DNA from: Thermohalobaculum sp039178805
Lineage (GTDB): Bacteria; Pseudomonadota; Alphaproteobacteria; Rhodobacterales; Rhodobacteraceae
Direction of reading: 5' to 3'
Length of the DNA stretch: 19,747 nt
NCBI GenBank assembly: GCA_039178805.1
Contig: JBCDFC010000077.1
Coordinates: forward strand, 1 to 19,747
The number at the start of each line of letters is the position of its first letter. Position 1 is the stretch's first letter. Below are positions 14,009 through 19,747 of this stretch, piece after piece. Position numbers and translations under genes: made by a program. Under the pieces are notes generated by a model. The model had not been told where the DNA came from. It was given only the letters and a program-made list of their open reading frames with translations, and searched no databases.

Positions 14009-14321
14009 ACATCCCACAGTTTCGACGCGGTTTCAAACCATTGCACCCTTCACCGGCGCGAACCTGCATCGTCCGTGGCAGAGCCTGCGCCGCCGAGAGT
14101 CCCGACATTCTTGCGGTCGTCTCGGCACCTCTCGAGGAGGCGGGCGCCGGCGTTCTCCCGTCGCACGAGCAGTGTAGGAGATCTCGCTTCGGCTGGGAAA
14201 GGTTTTGTTAGGCCGCTTTGAGGAACATCACCGTGAGAGCGCGACGCCGGGTGTTCTGGTCACAGCCAGTGCACGGCGTCGCGTCGGCAACGTCCGATGC
14301 CTTGCAGGAGAAGGCGTAACC
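14009..14321. other. 313-bp intergenic region upstream of gmk
   Basis: This is a divergent promoter region without a convincing gene. It holds an inverted repeat at 14241-14282 described separately. GGAGAAGG at 14307-14314 is the ribosome site that supports the gmk start. Confidence 0.5.
14241..14282 (+). promoter_or_regulatory. Inverted repeat / 5' leader hairpin upstream of gmk
   Basis: GCGACGCC (14241-14248) pairs perfectly with GGCGTCGC (14275-14282). Inside, CTGG (14256-14259) and CCAG (14266-14269) form a nested stem with a 6-base loop. It ends about 25 bases before the gmk ribosome site. It could be a leader structure or an operator. No known riboswitch class is recognised. Confidence 0.4.
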
Positions 14322-14993
14322 ATGTTGATGAGCCCCATGCCTGTCACCATGCGCAAGGGACTGATGGTCGTGCTGTCCTCGCCCTCCGGCGCGGGGAAGT
14401 CGACGATCGCCCGTCGCCTCTTGGCGGAGGAGGCGGGCTTCACGCTTTCGGTCTCCGCCACGACCCGCGCCCCGCGCCCTGGGGACGTCGATGGCAAGGA
14501 CTATTTTTTCGTTGATCATGAGGAGTTTAAACGCCTCGTCTCAACGGATGCTTTGCTCGAGCATGCGGAGGTTTTCGGGAACTGCTACGGCACCCCGCGA
14601 CAGCCGGTTGAGGAAGCGTTGGCCGCCGGGCGGGACGTGCTCTTCGACGTCGACTGGAAGGGGTCGCAGCAACTCGGCCAATCCGACCTCAACGCAGCCC
14701 TCGTGACCATCTTCCTCCTGCCCCCCTCCATCGCGGAGTTGGAGCGCCGCTTGCACAGCCGCGCGCAGGACAGCGAGGAGGTAATTCGGGGCCGAATGGC
14801 GAAGTCTCTCGACGAAATCAGCCACTGGGCTGAGTACCAATATGTCCTAATAAACGACGATCTGGAGTTTTGTTATTCCCAGGTCAGGACAATCATTAAC
14901 GCCGAACGCCAGCGGCGAGAGCGTCAACCCGCACTCCAGCACCATGTGGCGACTCTCAATTCGGAGTTTGGGGCGCGTTTCGGCGGGAAGTGA
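14322..14993 (+). CDS. gmk: Guanylate kinase
   Basis: 223 residues. It phosphorylates GMP to GDP. The P-loop is at 20-28 (SPSGAGKST), followed by SATTRAPRPGDVDGKDYFFV, the GMP-binding region (EHAEVFGNCYGTPRQPVEEAL) and VLFDVDWKGSQQL, where most Gmk read D.D.QG; RGRMAKSLDEISHWAEYQYV lies in the C-terminal lid/core. Several starts are possible (14322, 14328, 14337, 14349). 14322 is chosen for its upstream GGAGAAGG and gives a head of about 12 residues that many Gmk lack, so the true start could be 14349. The last third is less GC-rich than the rest. It stands alone between a divergent PAS gene and a downstream gene 89 bases away. Confidence 0.95.
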   Translation: MLMSPMPVTMRKGLMVVLSSPSGAGKSTIARRLLAEEAGFTLSVSATTRAPRPGDVDGKDYFFVDHEEFKRLVSTDALLEHAEVFGNCYGTPRQPVEEALAAGRDVLFDVDWKGSQQLGQSDLNAALVTIFLLPPSIAELERRLHSRAQDSEEVIRGRMAKSLDEISHWAEYQYVLINDDLEFCYSQVRTIINAERQRRERQPALQHHVATLNSEFGARFGGK

Positions 14994-15082
14994 GTCGCAC
15001 GACCGGGACCGCTCGGGGCCGGGTTGAGCAAGGCGGGCGCCCGCGTCAGGATAAGGCCCCCGCCGCCTGACCCGGATCCCCG

Positions 15083-15610
15083 ATGACCCTCTATGCCCTC
15101 GACGATATCGCGCCCACGCTCCCGGATGAGGGCACCGTCTTCATCGCCCCGTCGGCGAGCGTCATCGGCAACGTGCATCTGGAGGCCGAGGTCAGCATCT
15201 GGTTCGGCGCGGTCCTGCGCGGCGACAACGAGCCCATCAAGATCGGCTGGGGCTCGAACGTGCAGGACGGTGCCATCTTCCACTCCGATCCCGGCTTCCC
15301 GCTGACCCTCGGTCGTGAGGTCACGATCGGCCACGGTGCCATCGTCCACGGCTGCAGCATCGACGAGGGCAGCCTCATCGGCATGGGCGCAACGATCCTC
15401 AACGGTGCGCGCATCGGGAAGGGTTGCCTGATCGGCGCCAACGCCCTCATCACCGAGGGGCGCGAAATCCCCGATGGCTCGCTCGTCCTCGGCAGCCCAG
15501 GCAAGGTCGCCCGCAGCCTCGATGCCGCCGCACGAGACGCGCTCCGCGAAACCGCCGCGGGTTACCGCATCAGGCTCCGCCGTTTCGCCGCCGGTCTCCG
15601 CCCCATCTGA
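15083..15610 (+). CDS. Gamma-carbonic-anhydrase-like protein (left-handed beta-helix, YrdA/PaaY type)
   Basis: 175 residues, the usual length. Hexapeptide repeats such as SASVIGNVHLEAEVSIWFGA, VLRGDNEPIKIG, SLIGMGATILNGARIGKGC and LIGANALIT form a left-handed beta-helix that trimerises. The three metal-binding histidines are H67, H84 and H89 (FHSDPG ... TIGHGAIVHGC). Activity is uncertain, because many YrdA-like members do not hydrate CO2 measurably. There is no clear ribosome site; the start matches the standard MTLYAL head. It ends inside a set of short tandem repeats. Confidence 0.9.
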   Translation: MTLYALDDIAPTLPDEGTVFIAPSASVIGNVHLEAEVSIWFGAVLRGDNEPIKIGWGSNVQDGAIFHSDPGFPLTLGREVTIGHGAIVHGCSIDEGSLIGMGATILNGARIGKGCLIGANALITEGREIPDGSLVLGSPGKVARSLDAAARDALRETAAGYRIRLRRFAAGLRPI

Positions 15611-15660
15611 CGCCGCCCCGTCTGACGCCGCCCCGTCTGAGATCGTCTGACATCGTCTGA
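15608..15660. repeat. Short tandem repeats at the end of the gamma-CA gene
   Basis: Two exact 15-base units CGCCGCCCCGTCTGA (15611-15625, 15626-15640) are followed by two 10-base units ending ATCGTCTGA (15641-15650, 15651-15660). TCTGA recurs five times, the first containing the stop codon. The rest of the gap to 15721 holds a weak inverted repeat CCAACC (15698-15703) / GGTTGG (15714-15719) and no gene. The pattern suggests slippage. Confidence 0.7.
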
Positions 15661-15721
15661 CGCCGCCAAGCACTCCGCCATCGATTCAACTTGGCAGCCA
15701 ACCGTCGGCTTCAGGTTGGGC

Positions 15722-16414
15722 TCAGCCCGCCGCCCGCGCCGTGAGCGTGATCGATCCATCGCCCTCCACGCAGGAAAGGACCGCACCGGTCGAGCGCGCC
15801 GCGATAGGCGTCAGCGCCAGCTCGACTTCCCGCGAGCTCGGCAATGGATCGAGTGCACCCGCCAGCCAACGCGCCGCCGCAGGCGTGATCGCGGCCTTCG
15901 CCCCTTCCGCCGTCACCCGCAGCGGCAGATCGCTGTCCTGCGAGAACACAAGCTCCACCCGCCCGCTCAACCCCAGCAGGTGCCGGCCGCAAAGCACCAT
16001 CAGACCGGCGAGCCGTGCTGCCTGAGGCGCGACCGGCGGCCCATCGATGGCCGTCACCTCAAAGACGACGCGGCGGCCTGCGATCACCGCCCGCAGCTCG
16101 CTCTCGATCTGGCGACGCTCCACCGGCGGCCCGTCATCCGAGACCCGGCCGAACGTCACCCGCAAAAGCCGCAGCAGCGCCGAGGCCCGCTCGGTGCTTT
16201 GCCGAACCAGCTCGACCTCCTCCTCGATCGAGCCCGTCGCTTCGCGCATGAGATCGACGCCGTTCGCAATCGCGCCCACCGGGCTCACCAGATCGTGGCA
16301 GATCCGCGCAGCGATCAGGCCCCCAAGCTCGACCAATGGGTCGGACGGTCGCGCCGAACCGCTCGCGCCTGCTGCCTGGCGGCTCATCTGCGCCGGTGCT
16401 AAGTCACTGCTCAT
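15722..16414 (-). CDS. chpT: Histidine phosphotransferase ChpT
   Basis: 230 residues. ChpT passes phosphate from the hybrid kinase CckA to CtrA and CpdR in the alphaproteobacterial cell-cycle phosphorelay. The DHp helix reads AARICHDLVSPVGAIANGVD with the phosphorylated His at 40, followed by a second helix (EEEVELVRQSTERASALLRL) and a degenerate ATPase-like C-terminal domain without a catalytic G-box pattern, as in Caulobacter ChpT. The ATG at 16414 has AAAGGGA upstream; ATG 16387 has no site. Its start codon overlaps that of the divergent DUF3553 gene (CATG, 16412-16415). In Rhodobacteraceae this pathway mainly controls motility and gene-transfer-agent genes. Confidence 0.9.
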   Translation of the reverse strand: MSSDLAPAQMSRQAAGASGSARPSDPLVELGGLIAARICHDLVSPVGAIANGVDLMREATGSIEEEVELVRQSTERASALLRLLRVTFGRVSDDGPPVERRQIESELRAVIAGRRVVFEVTAIDGPPVAPQAARLAGLMVLCGRHLLGLSGRVELVFSQDSDLPLRVTAEGAKAAITPAAARWLAGALDPLPSSREVELALTPIAARSTGAVLSCVEGDGSITLTARAAG

Positions 16415-16595
16415 GCCAAATCCCTTTCTGGAAGTGGGCGCGCTTGTCCGTCATCGTCTTCGCCCCGACTGGGGCCTTGGTCAGATCCAGAGCATGATCG
16501 CGGGCCGCATCACCGTGAATTTCGAGAACGAGGGCAAAGTCGTCCTCGTTGGCGACGATCCCCCGCTCGACCTCGTCCAGCCGGACATCCTGTAA
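16413..16595 (+). CDS. DUF3553 protein
   Basis: 60 residues, the whole length of this family. FLEVGALVRHRLRPDWGLGQ, ...MIAGRITVNFENEGKVVL.. is a single small beta-barrel of the DUF3553 type, like the CarD/TRCF-like 'G..V.HP.WG.G.V' fold. Such folds often bind RNA polymerase or DNA-repair helicases, but the function here is unknown. The start ATG shares the CATG with chpT; no strong ribosome site is visible and transcripts must start within chpT DNA. Confidence 0.88.
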   Translation: MPNPFLEVGALVRHRLRPDWGLGQIQSMIAGRITVNFENEGKVVLVGDDPPLDLVQPDIL

Positions 16596-16724
16596 ACTAG
16601 CATCGACAGGATTAACCGTTCGCAACGTCAGTGCAACGCGCGAGGCTGCGGGCACGCCAGTCGAACCGGGCAAGCGCGTCCGTTGTGCCGGTTGCGTCGA
16701 CACAGCGACCTGAATACTGTCCGC

Positions 16725-16759
16725 GCCGGCCTCGAGGGGCTGCGCGAAAGCGCGCCGGC
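16725..16759 (+). promoter_or_regulatory. Leader hairpin with a GAAA tetraloop upstream of olsB
   Basis: GCCGGC (16725-16730) pairs with GCCGGC (16754-16759); inside, GCGC-GAAA-GCGC (16742-16753) forms a stem closed by a GNRA tetraloop. The 5' strand has an 11-base bulge. It would lie in the olsB leader if transcription starts near 16726, downstream of a weak TTGCGT / AATACT pair (16692-16718). Confidence 0.35.
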
Positions 16760-16784
16760 AGGAGGCTGGCGCCGCAGCGTGCTA

Positions 16785-16802
16785 CGGTATCCGGCGATAC
16801 CG
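16785..16802. promoter_or_regulatory. 7-bp inverted repeat (CGGTATC-CGGC-GATACCG) upstream of olsB
   Basis: The arms CGGTATC and GATACCG are perfectly complementary with a 4-base centre, 26 bases before the olsB ATG. It could be a regulator site for olsBA or a second leader hairpin. It does not resemble a Pho box. Confidence 0.4.
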
Positions 16803-16828
16803 GGCGGGGCGAAAGAGGGCTCATCGCG

Positions 16829-17671
16829 ATGCAGGTCGATGCCGGGCGCTTTACCGTCCGCCTTGCCGCCAACGAGGAGGAGGTCGCGGCCGCTCAGCGC
16901 CTGCGCTATCGCGTCTTCGTCGAGGAGATGGGCGCGAGCGTCACCGATCAGGATCGCGTCGACCGGCGGGAGCGCGACAGCTACGATCCGTACTTCGATC
17001 ACCTCGTCCTCATCGATAACGAGAACGAGGACCCGGATATCGAGAACGGTGTCGTCGGCGTCTATCGCCTCATGCGCGGCAGCCGGGCCGCAGCCGGCAT
17101 CGGCTTCTACGGCGACCAGGAATACGATCTCTCGCGCCTTAAGAACTGCGGTGTGGAGACACTCGAGCTCGGCAGATCCTGCGTCGATGCCACCCACCGC
17201 GGCGGCTCGGGCATGCATCTCCTATGGACGGGCCTCGGCCGCTATGTCGATGAGCACGCGGTGGGCATCCTTTTCGGCGTCGCGAGTTTTCACGGCAATC
17301 AGACCGAGCCGCTCGCCCACGCCCTCGGTTATCTCCATCACCGCCACTTGGCACCCGCGGATCTGCGCGTGCGCGCCCTCGATACGAGCTTCGCGCGCAT
17401 GGATATCCTCGAGGCGAGCGAGGTCGACGGCAAAGAGGCGCTCCGCCAGATCCCCGCGCTCATCAAGGCCTATATCCGCCTCGGCGGGTTCGTCGGCGAG
17501 GGCGCTTGGGTCGATCATGAGTTCAACACCGTCGATGTCTGCCTGATCATGGACACGGCCCGCATGGTGCAGCGCTACCGCCAGTTCTACTCCCGCCATC
17601 AGACCCGCGGGACGGGTGAGGGGCCGGGCGAGGGGACAGGCGAGGGGCCGGCTGAAGGCGGGCCCGCGTGA
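16829..17671 (+). CDS. olsB: Ornithine-acyl-ACP N-acyltransferase OlsB
   Basis: 280 residues. OlsB adds a 3-hydroxy fatty acid to ornithine, making lyso-ornithine lipid, at the membrane face. Diagnostic blocks are AAQRLRYRVFVEEMGASVTD (acyltransferase start), FDHLVLID, VVGVYRLM, ELGRSCVDATHRGGSGMHLL and ILFGVASFHG. The C-terminus ends in a low-complexity Gly-Glu tail (GTGEGPGEGTGEGPAEGG) coded by a GC-rich repeat. The ATG at 16829 has AGAGGG about 10 bases upstream. It overlaps olsA by 4 bases (GTGA). The 233-bp region before it has two hairpins and no other gene. Phosphate-limited expression is usual for ornithine lipids, but no Pho box is visible. Confidence 0.92.
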   Translation: MQVDAGRFTVRLAANEEEVAAAQRLRYRVFVEEMGASVTDQDRVDRRERDSYDPYFDHLVLIDNENEDPDIENGVVGVYRLMRGSRAAAGIGFYGDQEYDLSRLKNCGVETLELGRSCVDATHRGGSGMHLLWTGLGRYVDEHAVGILFGVASFHGNQTEPLAHALGYLHHRHLAPADLRVRALDTSFARMDILEASEVDGKEALRQIPALIKAYIRLGGFVGEGAWVDHEFNTVDVCLIMDTARMVQRYRQFYSRHQTRGTGEGPGEGTGEGPAEGGPA

Positions 17672-18552
17672 GCGTCTCGACCGATACCGGCGGCGCCCCG
17701 TCGCCCACGCCGCGCTCGGCCCAAGAAGGTACTTGGCGTGGGGCCGAGCCACCGGTCCTACCCGCGCTCCGACCGCTCGAGAAACTCCGCGGCTACGCCC
17801 GGCTCGTGACTTTCGCGCTGATGACGACCGTGGCGGTCGCGCTCTTCGTCGCCGGGCGGTATCTCCGCCACTGGCTCGGCCACAGCATCACCTTCCATTT
17901 CTGGATCGCGCGGCAATGGTCCTGGGCGGGGCTCTGGCTCGCGGGTCTGCGTCACCGGGTCGAGGGCACGCCCGTCGACGGCGGCGCACTCGTCGCCAAC
18001 CACTGCTCATGGCTCGATATCTTCGCGCTCCGGGCGACGACGCTCATGTATTTCGTGTCCAAGGCGGAGGTCGCGGACTGGCCCGGCGTCGGGTTCGTCA
18101 CGCGCGTCACGGGCACGATCTTTATCGAGCGGCGGCGGAGCCAAGCCAAGGCGCAGGAGGCGGTCCTGCGCTCCCGCATCGCGGCCGACCAGCTCCTGAT
18201 CTTCTTCCCCGAAGGCACCTCGACCGACGGGCTCCGCGTGCTCCCCTTCAAGTCGTCGCTCTTCTCGGTTTTCTACGACGAAGGGCAGGGCGCCGATATC
18301 ATGGTCCAGCCCGTCACCATCCAGTATCAGCCAGCACCGAACAGCACCCTGCCGGCCGAGTTCTACGGCTGGTGGGCGGATATGCCCTTCTACGGCCACA
18401 TCATCGATGTCTTCGCCCGCTCCCGCGGCGGCCTCGTGACAGTCACCTTCCACCCCCCCGCCAAACCCGCCGACTTCCCCGACCGCAAAGCCCTCGCCGA
18501 ACACTGCCAACGCCTCGTCGCCAAGGGCCTCGCTCAATCGACCAACGTATGA
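17668..18552 (+). CDS. olsA: 1-acyl-glycerol-phosphate-type acyltransferase OlsA
   Basis: 294 residues. It acylates lyso-ornithine lipid to ornithine lipid (acyl-ACP dependent). The HX4D motif is at H112-D117 (VANHCSWLDIFAL) and the FPEGTS motif at 180-185, and an N-terminal hydrophobic segment (about 48-63) anchors it to the membrane. The start is GTG at 17668, within the GTGA overlap with the olsB stop, implying translational coupling. It ends in an ATGA overlap with the next gene. Confidence 0.92.
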   Translation: MSVSTDTGGAPSPTPRSAQEGTWRGAEPPVLPALRPLEKLRGYARLVTFALMTTVAVALFVAGRYLRHWLGHSITFHFWIARQWSWAGLWLAGLRHRVEGTPVDGGALVANHCSWLDIFALRATTLMYFVSKAEVADWPGVGFVTRVTGTIFIERRRSQAKAQEAVLRSRIAADQLLIFFPEGTSTDGLRVLPFKSSLFSVFYDEGQGADIMVQPVTIQYQPAPNSTLPAEFYGWWADMPFYGHIIDVFARSRGGLVTVTFHPPAKPADFPDRKALAEHCQRLVAKGLAQSTNV

Positions 18553-19235
18553 GCGGCCCTACGGTCTCCGCAGCTTGCCGCCGGCGCATCGATCCAGTCC
18601 TCACGGAACTTGGTTTTCAACGCAAAGGATTGCCGGGGAAGACGAGCGCCATCTGGTGTCGCGAAGTCTCAGACTGGAGGCGGACGGTCCTCGTTCAGCC
18701 ATCGGCAAGGAACGAGCCGCCCGAGCTATGGATCTCTTTCGGGATCTGGCCGAAGGCTGCCGGCGATTTCCTGGGAAGCTCCGTGTTCATGGGCTGCGAC
18801 GTGCCGGCAGGCGCGCTGCTCGAAGATGTGGTCTCGATCTCGACCGACGAAGACCGCGCTGCGAGCTTCGAATTGTCGATTCCGTCGCGCCTCGATCCTC
18901 TCCTCGATATCGAGCCACAGGTGGAGCATCGCGCCGCACGCCTGCGCGATGGATTGCCGAAGTTCTTTGCGGTCGTCGAGGATCTGCATTGGCTCGCAGA
19001 GGCGACCCCATCCCCACGCACGCGCCTCCGGTCCAATGCTGCGAAGCTCGTCGTGGCCGCGGCGCTTGCCCAAACCGGTCACGTCGCAGACGCTGAAAGA
19101 CTGGTTGACGATGCGATCAAGCTCGGCAGTCTTCCCCTGCTGAAGCGGGTGGCACGAGGTATCCTAGAGCGGACCCGAGTGAGAATCGTTGATCCCTTCG
19201 ATGCACGCTTGGCGACGGGACAGTCCTCAGCGTAG
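18549..19235 (+). CDS. Uncharacterised DUF4304-like protein, coupled to olsA
   Basis: 228 residues. The N-terminal third (RRRIDPVLTELGFQRKG.., IWCREVSDWRRTVLVQPSAR, ELWISFGIW) resembles DUF4304 ('..L...GF.R.G..W.R......VV.VQ...') proteins. The C-terminal part (LRSNAAKLVVAAALAQTGHV, ADAERLVDDAIKL) looks alpha-helical. There is no signal peptide or membrane segment, so it is cytoplasmic. The ATG at 18549 overlaps the olsA stop (ATGA), so it is almost certainly read as part of the olsBA unit. Base composition is a little less GC-rich than olsA, which hints at a later addition. I cannot give a function; co-expression suggests, but does not show, a link to ornithine lipids. Confidence 0.65.
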   Translation: MSGPTVSAACRRRIDPVLTELGFQRKGLPGKTSAIWCREVSDWRRTVLVQPSARNEPPELWISFGIWPKAAGDFLGSSVFMGCDVPAGALLEDVVSISTDEDRAASFELSIPSRLDPLLDIEPQVEHRAARLRDGLPKFFAVVEDLHWLAEATPSPRTRLRSNAAKLVVAAALAQTGHVADAERLVDDAIKLGSLPLLKRVARGILERTRVRIVDPFDARLATGQSSA

Positions 19236-19246
19236 TTAGTCGATCT

Positions 19247-19747
19247 ATGACCGACCACGACAGATTGCCGGGACAGCGGGGGCCGGCGACGCCCGCGATC
19301 AGTTTGGCTGAGTCGCCCCTGCCGGCGATCCTTGAGCCCGAGGCGCTGGCCGACTGGATGCGCACCCGCGCGGTCGACGAGGTCGAATGCGTCACGCCAG
19401 ATTTCGCCGGGATCGGGCGCGGCAAGGTCATGCCGACCGCGAAATTCGTGAAATACGCGCCGATCTTCCTGCCGACCTCGCTCTTCTTTCTCACGATCAC
19501 CGGCGGCTATCCGGATATCGACGATTTTACCGAGTACGACACCGACGCCGATCTCTGGCTGCGCCCCGATCTCGGAACGGCCCGGGCTGTGCCTTGGGCC
19601 AACGACCGCTCGATGCAGGTCATTCACGATGTCTGCGACCGGGAGGGGAACCTCGTCGATTTCGCCCCCCGCTCGGTCCTCCATCGCGTGCTCAGCCACT
19701 ATACGGCCCGCGGCTGGCGCCCGGTCGTAGCGCCTGAGATCGAGTTC
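19247..19747 (+). CDS. Glutamine synthetase family protein, N-terminal part (runs off the right edge)
   Basis: The frame from ATG 19247 stays open for 167 codons to the window end. VDEVECVTPDFAGIGRGKVM, FLPTSLFFLTITGGYPD, DADLWLRPDLGTARAVPWA and the final APEIEF are the beta-grasp domain and the first metal-binding Glu strand of glutamine-synthetase-fold ligases. The divergent N-terminus and TPDFAGIGRGK pattern fit gamma-glutamyl-amine (PuuA-like) ligases rather than the housekeeping GlnA. The catalytic C-terminal half is outside the window, so the substrate is not decided. No clear ribosome site is visible; the gene follows the DUF4304-like gene by 11 bases. Confidence 0.88.
   Translation, partial: MTDHDRLPGQRGPATPAISLAESPLPAILEPEALADWMRTRAVDEVECVTPDFAGIGRGKVMPTAKFVKYAPIFLPTSLFFLTITGGYPDIDDFTEYDTDADLWLRPDLGTARAVPWANDRSMQVIHDVCDREGNLVDFAPRSVLHRVLSHYTARGWRPVVAPEIEF

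Noticed and set aside
16596..16828. Pho box upstream of olsB
   Set aside because: No CTGTCA-type direct repeat at 11-bp spacing was found in the gap.

Overview
The window is GC-rich, densely packed DNA that looks like an alphaproteobacterial chromosome, most likely Rhodobacteraceae (Roseobacter/Rhodobacter group). This rests on recognisable family combinations: a ChpT-type histidine phosphotransferase, a split cobalamin methionine synthase (separate homocysteine methyltransferase and corrinoid protein plus DUF1638), a PAS_5 protein, an olsB-olsA ornithine-lipid pair, and a typical alphaproteobacterial intergenic palindrome. No tRNA, rRNA, CRISPR array, transposase or integrase was seen. All family names come from reading motifs by eye; no database search was run.

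Layout. 1-211 (-): 5' part of a GNAT acetyltransferase leaving the window. 253-729 (+): small two-TM DUF3592-like protein. 737-868 (-): 43-residue hydrophobic small protein with a strong Shine-Dalgarno, divergent from 977-2599 (+), an HTH-TPR protein with a TTG start and exact 150-bp internal repeats; a 16-bp perfect palindrome lies between them. 2605-4383 (-): aspS, after a 315-bp leader. 4699-7105 (-): three genes read in the order ParA-like ATPase, CPBP membrane protease homologue, CmoB-like methyltransferase. 7237-8415 (+): rnd. 8466-8915 (-): small lipoprotein. 9054-9494 (+): SufE.

9495-9817 is intergenic and carries a 98-bp palindromic repeat element. 9818-13215 (+) is a methionine-synthase cluster: bmt, an NKWYS/sulfotransferase-like gene joined to bmt by an ATGA overlap, a corrinoid-binding protein, a strong GC hairpin, then DUF1638. 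13241-14008 (-) is a PAS_5 protein. 14322-14993 (+) is gmk and 15083-15610 (+) a gamma-carbonic-anhydrase-like protein. 15722-16414 (-) is chpT, whose start codon overlaps that of a divergent DUF3553 gene (16413-16595, +). 16829-19235 (+) is olsB, olsA and an unrecognised DUF4304-like gene, chained by 4-bp overlaps. 19247-end (+) is the start of a glutamine-synthetase-family gene.

Most genes are housekeeping. The parts most worth pursuing are the small protein/HTH-TPR pair with its operator-like sites, the NKWYS gene inside the split methionine synthase cluster, the third gene coupled to olsBA, and the CATG-overlapping divergent starts of chpT and DUF3553. None is proven to be a new system from sequence alone.
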